Source: Berkiella_A sp964633725
Lineage (GTDB): Bacteria > Pseudomonadota > Gammaproteobacteria > Berkiellales > Berkiellaceae
Reading direction: 5' to 3'
DNA: 5,353 bases
Assembly: GCA_964633725.1 (NCBI GenBank)
Contig: CAZWHY010000084.1
Coordinates: 1 to 5,353, forward strand
The notes beneath the pieces are model-generated. The model ran no database searches. It had not been told where the DNA came from and saw only the letters and a program-made list of their open reading frames with translations. Both the position numbers and the translations under genes were made by a program. Below are positions 1 to 5,353 of this stretch, piece by piece (position 1 is the stretch's first letter; each line of letters begins with the position of its first letter).

Positions 1-55
1 TGAAGTATGACGAGAGAAGTTAGCTTAGGCTAGATGGGTCAAAATGACCGCTTAC

Positions 56-123
56 ATTCATAACAATAATTATGGGTATTTACCCCTAATACATATTCGG
101 GATAGGAGGGGGAGCAATATTTG
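56..123. repeat. Long direct repeat, copy 1 (DR1)
   Basis: This 68-bp segment recurs in the same orientation at 3595-3661, with 66 of 68 alignment columns identical. The differences are A104 versus G and one extra G in the run at 108-112. Sequence outside the matched block does not align, so the borders are sharp. Each copy contains a small dyad (TTATGGGTA / TACCCCTAA around bases 70-89) and ends in a G-rich run followed by AGCAATATTTG. The two copies bracket the A-B operon, and their starts are 3539 bp apart. The repeat does not match a mobile-element end that I recognise. It could be a recombination or attachment site, the terminus of an unknown element, or a duplicated relic. Confidence 0.9.
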
Positions 124-162
124 TGAGCCTCCGATAGCTATACATGGTTATCGGAGGCTCAC
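123..162. repeat. Perfect palindromic hairpin H1
   Basis: GTGAGCCTCCGATA (123-136) is exactly complementary to TATCGGAGGCTCAC (149-162), giving a 14-bp perfect stem and a 12-nt loop region that can be extended by a G-T and a C-G pair. It starts at the last base of DR1. TCCGATAG followed by YTAT, and CGGAGGYT, are shared with hairpin H3 upstream of gene A, so the two appear related. No T-tract follows on either strand, which argues against an ordinary terminator. It may be a recombination hairpin or a repeat-family member. Confidence 0.85.
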
Positions 163-238
163 AGCTTCAGTAGAGTGATACACAGAAAAATGAACGCGTG
201 AAAGCACATCAAAATGACAGTATGCGGCGGTATTAAAG

Positions 239-276
239 GGGGTTTGACGCCCAGTTTGTTGATAATAGACGTTAAG
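239..276 (+). mobile_element. Orphan 38-bp Tn3-subgroup terminal inverted repeat
   Basis: The sequence begins GGGGTTTGACGCCCAG and ends ACGTTAAG exactly 38 bases later. From memory of the Tn3 terminus (GGGG, TCTGACGC, CAG, ending ACGTTAAG), about 27 of 38 positions agree, including both conserved ends. The GGGG outer end faces left, so the element would have extended rightward. No complementary partner (CTTAAC...CCCC) is seen elsewhere in the window. No tnpA lies next to it: gene B, unrelated to transposases, is the first gene to the right. It is therefore a relic or solo end. It also differs from the candidate end beside the transposase at 4190, which suggests a separate insertion. Confidence 0.7.
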
Positions 277-290
277 GTATTTTAGTAAAG

Positions 291-336
291 ACTAGTGAGA
301 TTCCGGTAACAAATTATTTACCGGGACTTCACAAGT
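291..336. repeat. Imperfect palindromic hairpin H2
   Basis: The left arm GTGAGATTCCGGTAA (295-309) pairs with TTACCGGGACTTCAC (318-332) over 15 positions: 12 Watson-Crick pairs, two wobbles and one mismatch, around an 8-nt loop. ACT (291-293) and AGT (334-336) extend the stem past one further mismatch. Its arms resemble hairpin H4 at 3724-3765: the left arms agree at 12 of 15 positions, and GGRACTTCACAA is shared in the right arms. This indicates common origin rather than chance. There is no adjacent T-tract. Confidence 0.8.
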
Positions 337-556
337 AAGATATATCAGGGCAATTAAGAAATTCTTAAAATAAAGTCTGCTACGCCTTGGTGCGCAAAAA
401 AATATAGACGTTTAGACTTATCTCAGCATATTAAGAAGCTACATGGAGACATCCAAGGAATAATTCTATACTCGAAGTTTATTGAATGATTCTTGATATG
501 GATTTTGTATAACGCCATAATGAAAGCAAGTCTATTCCGCCCTGCTCCCTGTTATT
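337..556. other. Non-coding stretch, nothing recognised
   Basis: I see no credible open frame with a ribosome binding site on either strand here. The only structure found is a short AT-rich palindrome (TTAAGAA, one base, TTCTTAA; 354-368). With such a small loop and no flanking T-tract it is weak evidence for a terminator. The sequence is AT-rich and lies beyond the 3' end of the leftward A-B operon, so decayed sequence or a small RNA remain possible. Nothing positive supports either. Confidence 0.5.
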
Positions 557-590
557 CAAAACAAAACTGCATAGTATCTGTATACTACGC
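557..590 (-). terminator. Rho-independent terminator for the A-B operon
   Basis: Read leftward, GCGTAGTAT and ATACTATGC (590-582 and 577-569) form a 9-bp stem with one G-T pair and a 4-nt loop. A T-rich run (AGTTTTGTTTTG) follows directly down to base 557. It lies about 50 bp past the stop codon of gene B, the place expected for the end of the operon transcript. Together with the hairpin at 594-626 it forms a tandem termination region. Confidence 0.65.
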
Positions 591-593
591 AAT

Positions 594-626
594 GCTAAAA
601 ACCCTTTAAAAACAAGGGGTTTTAGC
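594..626 (-). terminator. Terminator-like hairpin just past gene B
   Basis: GCTAAAAACCCT (594-605) and AGGGGTTTTAGC (615-626) pair at 11 of 12 positions around a 9-nt A-rich loop. The structure begins 15 bp beyond the gene B stop codon. Read leftward, the second arm carries a T run inside the stem (GGGTTTTT) rather than after it. It may therefore work alone or act with the stronger hairpin further on. Its near symmetry could let it act in both directions. Confidence 0.6.
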
Positions 627-640
627 TATCATTGATATTC

Positions 641-1951
641 TTACATATTTCGTATATGTGTTCTTTGCTCAAACAACTCTTTAGAGCCATTTGGATTTTT
701 CGCAGGTTTATACCGCCCAACTTCATCCATCATTCTAAACAACGGCTTAAATCCATAATGTTTTGTTATGCTAAATTCATTCTCGTTTAAGATTGCATCT
801 TCGTCGATTACTCCTGTGAAACAGTTATAGGTATCGACCAGGTAATTGATTAAGGGCCCATGACAATCCTTTTGTTTAGAGGAAAAGTTTACCCAGGCAT
901 GACCAGTCTCAGCTGTAAGTTCACAAATCAAAGATACTCTCCCATCCATATACCCTTTTTTGACTAGGGAGTCTAAAAGATAAGCATCAAATAAAGCTCT
1001 ATGGATACATATTACAACATCACTTTCAATATAGCTGCTTAATGGTACCATATACAGTTCCTGCCCTGTATCATCCTCATAAACTTTGCAAGCATGTTTG
1101 TGTTTTTCAACAATGCTGTCACATTTGTTTTGTTTAATTGGGTTATCTTCGTTTGAAAAAATACTATCAACATAACATTGAAGCTCTTCTAAAACATCTT
1201 CTACTGTTAAGTTAGCTCTGTCTCGTAGTAAAAGATTTTCTGCTCGGCGTGAACATATGGCCTGTTCAAACGAAGTTGCGTAAGCCTCTAATTTATCATC
1301 ATCGATCCACAATATACTATTGGTGCCGTAATTAACAAATACTCTTGTTGTAGCGGCTCGATAAATTGAATTTGGGTATTTATTAATCACATCAATATCA
1401 TCTGATTCAATGGCTTCAATAAGTTCTGGTAACCTAGTTAAAATTACGGTATTGATATCATAATTACACTTTTCGAGTAGTTGCAGTTGATAAACATCCA
1501 CTAAATGCTGATGAAGCTTATTTTCTGGCTCCAAAAGGCGATCCCTAAAATATAAAATAGCCCGATCTCTAAATAGACATGCATTAATAAAATCAAACAT
1601 GCGCTGTGCACTTTCACTCTGTAATGAGCCCCCTAAATGAGGTATCATTAATGAAAATAAACGAGCTCCAGATAAAGGCGTGTTTATAGAATGCAAGTGG
1701 ACAATACTATTAAAGAGCTGGCGTAAAAGGCTTGTGTTGCGACAATCTGAAATTAAACGAAAAAAAGACTCTACAAATACAGGCGTTTTGCGTATCATTT
1801 CCTGAAATGCTGGTTTTGTAATATTGTCAAGAAACGCTTGAACATACTCGTCAACATGTAAAGCTGGTAAATAATCCTTCGTGACAGAATGCCTCAGTAA
1901 TATCATTCCTACATTAGTCACGTCTTTAGTTTCATTGTTAATTTTAGCCAT
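641..1951 (-). CDS. Transglutaminase-like cysteine hydrolase domain protein (gene B)
   Basis: The predicted protein has 436 residues and starts MAKINNE. The frame is open for a further 62 codons upstream, but these overlap the 3' end of gene A in another frame. I chose the ATG at 1951 because AAGG lies 10 nt before it; this signal is weak. Residues 1 to about 300 look helical, with no signal peptide or clear membrane segment. The C-terminal part carries ICIHRALFDAYLLDSL, then GHAWVNF, then YLVDTYN. This spacing and sequence match the Cys-His-Asp triad of the transglutaminase-like / papain-like fold, giving Cys315, His351 and Asp373. Family knowledge suggests a thiol protease, amidase or acyl-transfer activity; the substrate is unknown. 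It follows gene A after 97 nt and is probably cotranscribed with it. In a mobile setting it could be a secreted effector, toxin or defence enzyme, but I see no secretion signal that decides this. The domain call is by eye. An intact catalytic triad argues against decay. Confidence 0.85.
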   Translation of the reverse strand: MAKINNETKDVTNVGMILLRHSVTKDYLPALHVDEYVQAFLDNITKPAFQEMIRKTPVFVESFFRLISDCRNTSLLRQLFNSIVHLHSINTPLSGARLFSLMIPHLGGSLQSESAQRMFDFINACLFRDRAILYFRDRLLEPENKLHQHLVDVYQLQLLEKCNYDINTVILTRLPELIEAIESDDIDVINKYPNSIYRAATTRVFVNYGTNSILWIDDDKLEAYATSFEQAICSRRAENLLLRDRANLTVEDVLEELQCYVDSIFSNEDNPIKQNKCDSIVEKHKHACKVYEDDTGQELYMVPLSSYIESDVVICIHRALFDAYLLDSLVKKGYMDGRVSLICELTAETGHAWVNFSSKQKDCHGPLINYLVDTYNCFTGVIDEDAILNENEFSITKHYGFKPLFRMMDEVGRYKPAKNPNGSKELFEQRTHIRNM

Positions 1952-1997
1952 TTTTTTATTGCCTTGTACAGGTATATTATGCAGTTGAGTAATACCT

Positions 1998-2022
1998 AAA
2001 ACCCCATGATACATGGGGCTTT
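1998..2022 (-). promoter_or_regulatory. Intergenic hairpin between genes A and B
   Basis: CCCCATG (2002-2008) and CATGGGG (2012-2018) form a perfect 7-bp stem with a 3-nt loop. AAA and TTT outside a single mismatch extend it to 1998-2022. It lies in the 97-nt gap between the stop codon of A and the start codon of B. Read leftward it is followed by TTTTAGGTATT, a weak T-rich tail. It could be a leaky terminator or attenuator that lowers B relative to A, an mRNA processing or stability element, or a structure masking the region before the B start. Its location suggests differential expression within one transcript. Confidence 0.55.
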
Positions 2023-2048
2023 CAGGTTGAGTGTAATGGGCAGAGCAA

Positions 2049-3380
2049 TTATGCTGCTGCCAAACGGCCGACCTTTCTCTCACGGTGGGCTGCCATTCTT
2101 TGTGGGTTGATCTCGTTTTTCTGCTGCATATGCTCAAACAGCTTAACGAGATCGTTCACGCCTTTATGTTGTTTAGCAACTTGAGGGTAAGCACACTTGA
2201 ATGTATTGGATGAGCTTTTTTGGCTGAATAAATCAAAATCCTTATCAAGCTGTCCGATCATTTGCTCTAGTTCTGTCCCATTGATTTTAACTGAATCTAG
2301 GTACCCTCTTAGTAGAAAAGAAGGTGCAAAGCTAGGAAGCGGCATTGAAGATAGAACCGGCACAACTGTGCTTGAAAGATCCTTTTCCATTTGATTCAAC
2401 ATGCTTTCTAAGGATAATCCAGCATCAAGTTGAGCTACGTCTTCATCAACCTCTTTCACTTTGCCCATCTCTCCCAGAACTTCATAAGCTGGCTCTTCAT
2501 TAATTTTTATATTCTGCATCACATTTAACAAAACTTGTTGCATATATAATCGAGCAATTGCTTGGTAAAAGTTGATACCAAATGCTTCTTTTAGATTTTC
2601 ATATGCTTGCTCGCCAAATGCTTTTTTGATTTGTGCATCAATATCTGCATCACTCTGAAAAGATAAAGACAGTAACTGATTAACATTAAACCCAGCGCCA
2701 AATATTTTGGTTAAGTCTATCTGCGCAGTACTGGGGTCGGTATATTTATGTTGGAAATTATAATCAATTAAGCCCTCAAAAGAGGAATCATTAGTCGACT
2801 GTGCACTTTCTAGCCCTTTAACAACTTCAGAAGTGATGCCTTCAGCCAATAAACTCATTGCATCATTTACCACTACGGTTTTTTCTAGAAATGTCTTAAG
2901 CTGAGCGCCAGACATCAGAGTGGCTAGCATTATTTGTAACTCATTTTTCACATACTGCTCTGGAGCGCTTAAAATTCGCTCTTTCAGTTTTAAAGGCGTT
3001 ATCGCTTTGCGTTTTGCATAATCGATGGCTTCGATTGCTTCTTCAAATTGTTTACGCTTTTTGTAATATTTATATAAGTCTCGTTGTAAAGTTATTCTTT
3101 TCAAAGAGCTTAATAATTTAGTTTCTTTCTTAAGTTGCTTTCCCTGTTGAGCAAGATATTTGTCAATATTCTCTTCAGACTCAATCATTCTAATGATTGA
3201 TTTGTCGCGTTTGCTTTGTTTTTTTATCAAGCCATTGAGATTGCCAATTACTCTTTTGACGCGCTTTGATTTGCTTTGATTATATTTTGCGGTGAGCTCT
3301 TTACATTGTTTGCGAGCTTGCTCCTCAATTGCAGTAATTTGTTGTTTTACTTGCTCACTTTGTCTATTAGAATTTTTCAT
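2049..3380 (-). CDS. Unrecognised protein with basic coiled-coil N-terminus (gene A)
   Basis: I do not recognise a family for this 443-residue protein. The ATG at 3380 is preceded by AAAAGGTAG with suitable spacing, so the start is well supported. Residues 1 to about 130 are very rich in Lys, Arg, Glu and Gln with heptad-like patterns, consistent with a long charged coiled coil that could bind nucleic acid or mediate assembly. Residues about 140-290 look like mixed helices and include a small internal echo (KKAFGEQ and KEAFGIN, 252-270). A Pro/Ser-rich hydrophobic stretch (about 337-358) is too interrupted to be a convincing membrane span. The C-terminus is again basic and ends in three alanines. 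No signal peptide is visible. It is the first gene of a leftward pair with gene B, 97 nt downstream, and may be its partner, scaffold or regulator; that role is inferred from position only. Hairpin H3 lies 42 nt before the start and may affect expression. Confidence 0.85.
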   Translation of the reverse strand: MKNSNRQSEQVKQQITAIEEQARKQCKELTAKYNQSKSKRVKRVIGNLNGLIKKQSKRDKSIIRMIESEENIDKYLAQQGKQLKKETKLLSSLKRITLQRDLYKYYKKRKQFEEAIEAIDYAKRKAITPLKLKERILSAPEQYVKNELQIMLATLMSGAQLKTFLEKTVVVNDAMSLLAEGITSEVVKGLESAQSTNDSSFEGLIDYNFQHKYTDPSTAQIDLTKIFGAGFNVNQLLSLSFQSDADIDAQIKKAFGEQAYENLKEAFGINFYQAIARLYMQQVLLNVMQNIKINEEPAYEVLGEMGKVKEVDEDVAQLDAGLSLESMLNQMEKDLSSTVVPVLSSMPLPSFAPSFLLRGYLDSVKINGTELEQMIGQLDKDFDLFSQKSSSNTFKCAYPQVAKQHKGVNDLVKLFEHMQQKNEINPQRMAAHRERKVGRLAAA

Positions 3381-3416
3381 GAAAACTACCTTTTAAATTA
3401 GTTGTTAAACTTTAGA

Positions 3417-3473
3417 TTAACGGAGATTTTCCGATAGTTATGATTGTCTAACGGAGGTTCTCCACTTTGTTAA
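3417..3473. repeat. Large imperfect hairpin H3 upstream of gene A
   Basis: GGAGATTTTCCGATAG (3422-3437) pairs with CTAACGGAGGTTCTCC (3448-3463) over 16 positions: 12 Watson-Crick pairs, two wobbles and two mismatches, around a 10-nt loop. TTAAC (3417-3421) and GTTAA (3469-3473) add an outer stem beyond a 5-nt bulge. TCCGATAGYTAT and CGGAGGYT are shared with hairpin H1. It lies in the upstream region of gene A, so it could be a 5'-UTR structure, an operator for a dimeric regulator, or simply a member of the hairpin repeat family. Confidence 0.75.
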
Positions 3474-3594
3474 AATCTGCATGAGATCATGTTTAGCCCT
3501 AGATGGACAAAATTAATCATGAATATACCCCTTCAAACCCTAGAGTGTATGTTACCTAACACGGTACTAAAGGTCTAATAACTATTATTAAAGT

Positions 3595-3661
3595 ATTCAT
3601 AACAATAATTATGGGTATTTACCCCTAATACATATTCGGGATGGGAGGGGAGCAATATTTG
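3595..3661. repeat. Long direct repeat, copy 2 (DR2)
   Basis: This is the 67-bp partner of DR1 (56-123), in the same orientation, with one substitution and one single-base gap. It lies about 215 bp upstream of the gene A start, so the A-B operon is enclosed between the two copies. Recombination between them would release a circle of about 3.54 kb carrying both genes and hairpins H1-H3. Downstream of this copy the sequence (GGAGAGCGCAACATT) is unlike that after DR1, where hairpin H1 begins at once. Confidence 0.9.
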
Positions 3662-3676
3662 GAGAGCGCAACATTC

Positions 3677-3709
3677 CTGGGGGCATTTAAGCCGCAAGAC
3701 ATGCTCCAG
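3677..3709. repeat. Small imperfect hairpin H5 beside DR2
   Basis: CTGGGGGCAT (3677-3686) pairs with ATGCTCCAG (3701-3709) through CTGG/CCAG and GCAT/ATGC, with an internal bulge and a 14-nt loop. It lies 15 bp after DR2 and immediately before hairpin H4. It is weaker than the other hairpins and lacks their GTGA...TTCC arm signature, so it may be fortuitous. Confidence 0.4.
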
Positions 3710-3723
3710 TGGAACCAGATTTA

Positions 3724-3765
3724 TTGTGAACTTCCAGTAAATAATTATCCTCTGGAACTTCACAA
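3724..3765. repeat. Palindromic hairpin H4
   Basis: TTGTGAACTTCCAG (3724-3737) pairs with CTGGAACTTCACAA (3752-3765) at 13 of 14 positions, the exception being one C-C mismatch, around a 14-nt AT-rich loop. Its arms resemble hairpin H2 (GTGA, two variable bases, TTCC, RGTAA on the left; GGRACTTCACAA on the right). H2 and H4 thus follow DR1 and DR2 respectively, at about 170 and 60 bp. There is no T-tract and no gene end nearby, so termination is unlikely. Confidence 0.8.
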
Positions 3766-3954
3766 AGTTATCAGTTGTAGCCCTTTCTGCTTATATGCGC
3801 CGTTAATTTTTTTATATAACTTGTCCAGTGAAAATTACAATGCTAAGCATATATTGCTTTAAAATATGGTGGGGTTATGGGCGACAAGGACAGAATTCTT
3901 GTTATGTGGTTTGTGATAAAAATAAGGCTCCCTGCCCCACTTTTACTGTGATTT
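3766..3954. other. Non-coding spacer between the hairpins and the IS66 end
   Basis: Both strands carry short open frames across DR2 and the hairpins, but none has a convincing ribosome binding site or recognisable product. The only pattern noted is GGTGGGGT (3868-3875), the reverse complement of ACCCCACC (3970-3977) inside the IS66-type terminus. GCCCCAC also occurs at 3934-3940. I see no gene here. Confidence 0.5.
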
Positions 3955-3977
3955 GTAAGCGTCCGAAATACCCCACC
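3955..3977 (+). mobile_element. IS66-family left terminal repeat
   Basis: GTAAGCGTCCG opens this stretch. IS66-family elements characteristically begin with GTAAGCG. An accessory-protein start lies 82 bp inward at 4037, which fits the usual IS66 layout of terminus, short leader and small first gene. The right end is not in the window because a Tn3-family element interrupts the element. The inner limit of the repeat is approximate because no partner end is available for comparison. Confidence 0.6.
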
Positions 3978-4036
3978 TTCAAATAACTGAACAGTGCTGT
4001 CAGACTAATCGCTCCTTTTCAAACTGGAGCATTAAG

Positions 4037-4189
4037 ATGACAGTACAAGATAAAAAGCATGATATCAACTTTTGGGATAAGGCTGTTAGGTTGTATCAAT
4101 CAACAGAAATTAGCCTTTCAACGTTCTGTGACCGTAATAACATTGAGCAAGAGCAATTCGAGCGTATGGTGAAGATATTTTGCTATACA
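4037..4189 (+). pseudogene. tnpA: IS66-family accessory protein TnpA, 3'-truncated
   Basis: The ATG at 4037 has a good Shine-Dalgarno (CTGGAG, 7 nt before it). The first 50 or so residues contain FWDKAVRLYQSTEISLSTFC followed by DRNNIEQEQF. This resembles the helix-turn-helix N-terminus of IS66 accessory proteins (pattern W...v..yq.S.LS...FC...nI....F). Family members usually run to about 100-130 residues. Here recognisable sequence stops near FERMVKIF, and the frame then reads 16 or so residues of unrelated sequence to a stop at 4238-4240, inside the Tn3-type end. The gene is therefore a chimeric truncated remnant, broken at about 4190 by the Tn3-family insertion. The breakpoint is accurate to a few bases only. 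Confidence 0.6.
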
Positions 4190-4228
4190 GGGTGTTTCGA
4201 CATAAGCGGCGGAATCTGTCATCCGAAG
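4190..4228 (+). mobile_element. Candidate terminal repeat of the Tn3-family element
   Basis: The stretch begins GGGTGTTTCGACATAAGC and ends CATCCGAAG. It lies exactly where the IS66 accessory frame loses similarity and only 5 bp beyond the transposase stop codon. Tn3-family tnpA genes commonly end next to a terminal repeat of about 38 bp that starts with a G run and ends near AAG. The other end lies outside the window, so the match cannot be tested. It does not match the Tn3-subgroup end at 239-276. Confidence 0.45.
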
Positions 4229-4232
4229 CACT

Positions 4233-5312
4233 CTATCTAACTTTCAGAGTCAGTATCTTCAATAGATCAAAAGGTGAATCATTGGCTGCTTTACGTTTGA
4301 AATCAAATTCACCATGCAGATTGATATGTCCCCACGTGAGAATGGACCCATTTTTTATCATCGATACCATTTCTAAACGTTCTCTCTCATCAGCACAATT
4401 AGTTAATATTTGCGATAAATATAAATAATTCCACAATACAATGGTATTTTGAATTAAAACTTTACAAGCTACTGTTATGTTTTGCTCATCAGGGTCAGCT
4501 TGCTTGAATTCACTATTGTTGGCATAAAATATGGCCCTACTAAACTTGTTAGAAGATTCTATCCTGTTAAGTTGTTTCTCAACTCTTTGGCGCAACTCAA
4601 CATCATCAAAGTACGTCAGGATATATAATGACTTAATAACGCGTCCAAATTCTTTAATAGCTTTATATAGTGGATTGTCTTTTGCATAGGAGTTTAATCG
4701 TTTAAATAATTGTGATGCGCTTGTCTTGTTTAGTCTTATGGTAGCCATAAATCGTAATATATCATCCCAATGTTTAGCTATTAATCTCTGATTAATAGTG
4801 CGACTAGGCAGTATTCTGCATCCCAGTTTTTCATAGGATTGCTTTGCATGGAAAGCATAAATATTTTGTTTCCCAATGTTTTTTATACGTGGCGCAAAAG
4901 TTGTGTTTATAAAGTGTGTTGCCGCAAAGATAAGTTCAGTGTAGCCGTGGGAATCAGTGGAATGAACATCGATCTTTTCAGCCTGATTATTAATCAGGCC
5001 ATCAATAACGCAAGCTGCTTCTCGCTCTGATGAGCTCATAACATGATGGTGAAACAGGACATGCCTATCGTCTATAAAGGTGCAAACACTAACCCCCTTA
5101 TCTTTCCCAAAATATTTAAATGCGTATGTGGCAAGCAAACATTCTACAGAAACACCTACCTTACTTCCATCGCTAGACCCATGACGTTGATTCTCAACGT
5201 TAGAAAAGATATGAGGCAGCTTAAGCTGATTGATAAATCCTTGAATAACTTTGTTTGCAGCATTTAAAGATTTTAGACTACAGTACCAATTAACAACATC
5301 GGTATATGTCAA
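4233..5312 (-). pseudogene. tnpA: Tn3-family transposase, C-terminal catalytic part only
   Basis: The frame encodes the last 359 or so residues of a DDE transposase that is normally about 1000 residues long. SSDGSK (Asp48), HSTDSHGYTE (Asp120) and QLNRIE (Glu252) match the catalytic triad in sequence and spacing: 72 and 132 residues apart, with about 107 residues after the Glu. IVLWNYLYLSQ and LTWGHINLHGEFDF are typical of the family C-terminus. The TTG taken as start is not a credible beginning. The same frame continues upstream as plausible family sequence to an in-frame TAG at 5349-5351, two bases from the window edge. The gene is therefore broken by a premature stop or frameshift, or rearranged just beyond the edge. 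The catalytic domain alone, without the N-terminal DNA-binding region, should not move the element. The enzyme would act on its own terminal repeats; no resolvase or res site is visible. Confidence 0.85.
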
Positions 5313-5353
5313 TGAAAGTGAGACACTTCTTCCGAAAAATGAGTGTATCTAGT

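Noticed and set aside
1952..2137. In-frame N-terminal extension of gene B by 62 codons, overlapping the end of gene A
   Set aside because: The extension overlaps gene A, crosses the intergenic hairpin and has unusual composition for this protein. The ATG at 1951 has a plausible, if weak, ribosome binding site. An internal ATG at codon 42 lies within the hairpin and has no better signal.
2049..2137. Programmed frameshift joining A and B into one protein, prompted by the overlap and a GAAAAAC run near 2117
   Set aside because: Gene B is in the +1 frame relative to A, so a -1 slip at this run would not enter it. Gene B also has its own start after the stop codon of A.
2197..2394. Plus-strand open frame inside gene A
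   Set aside because: It is antisense to a longer frame with a good start and shows no independent features. Plus-strand frames within the transposase (4180-4428, 4839-5030, 5043-5267) are rejected for the same reason.
3417..3473. Integron attC site at hairpin H3, suggested by TTAAC and GTTAA at the outer ends
   Set aside because: The outer boxes do not fit the RYYYAAC / GTTRRRY consensus, the spacer and extrahelical base pattern is not evident, and the other three hairpins lack such boxes. No integrase gene is present.
3549..3577. Leftward promoter for gene A (TAGACC, 17 bp, TAACAT)
   Set aside because: Each box matches the sigma-70 consensus at only 4 of 6 positions, which is expected by chance in AT-rich DNA. 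No other upstream pair was better, so the promoter remains unassigned.
3575..3862. Short open frames on both strands across DR2 and hairpins H5 and H4
   Set aside because: They run through repeat and palindrome sequence, overlap each other on opposite strands, have no good ribosome binding site and encode nothing recognisable.
3868..3977. Inverted GGTGGGGT / ACCCCACC as a pair of element ends
   Set aside because: Only 8 bp match. The right copy lies inside the IS66-type terminus rather than at its tip, and the left copy lacks the CGCTTAC tip expected of an opposing IS66 end.

Overview
The window looks like accessory DNA from a gammaproteobacterium, possibly plasmid-borne or from a genomic island. 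This rests on AT-rich coding sequence, short Shine-Dalgarno starts, and IS66-family and Tn3-family remnants side by side. No core gene is present, so the genus cannot be fixed.

Layout, left to right. Bases 1-593 are non-coding: one copy of a 67-68 bp direct repeat (DR1), a perfect 14-bp hairpin (H1), a lone 38-bp terminal inverted repeat of the Tn3 subgroup, a second hairpin (H2), and terminator-like structures reading leftward. A two-gene leftward operon follows. The upstream gene A (2049-3380) encodes a 443-residue protein that I do not recognise, with a strongly basic coiled-coil N-terminus. The downstream gene B (641-1951) encodes a 436-residue protein. Its C-terminal third has the Cys...GHAWV...LVD pattern of the transglutaminase-like / papain-fold cysteine hydrolase superfamily. 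A compact hairpin lies in the 97-nt gap between A and B. Upstream of A are a third hairpin (H3) and then the second direct repeat copy (DR2, 3595-3661), followed by two more hairpins (H5, H4).

The right part (3955-5353) is a nested mobile-element scar. The left end of an IS66-family element (GTAAGCG terminus plus the start of its small accessory gene) is interrupted at about 4190 by a Tn3-family element. Reading leftward, that element shows a 5'-incomplete transposase whose catalytic DDE triad can still be seen.

The most interesting point is the combination: an A-B operon, probably a single functional module, lies between two nearly identical direct repeats 3.5 kb apart and amid a small family of about 40-bp palindromic hairpins. 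It resembles a mobile cargo unit. Its function (effector/toxin, defence or other) cannot be settled from the sequence alone.
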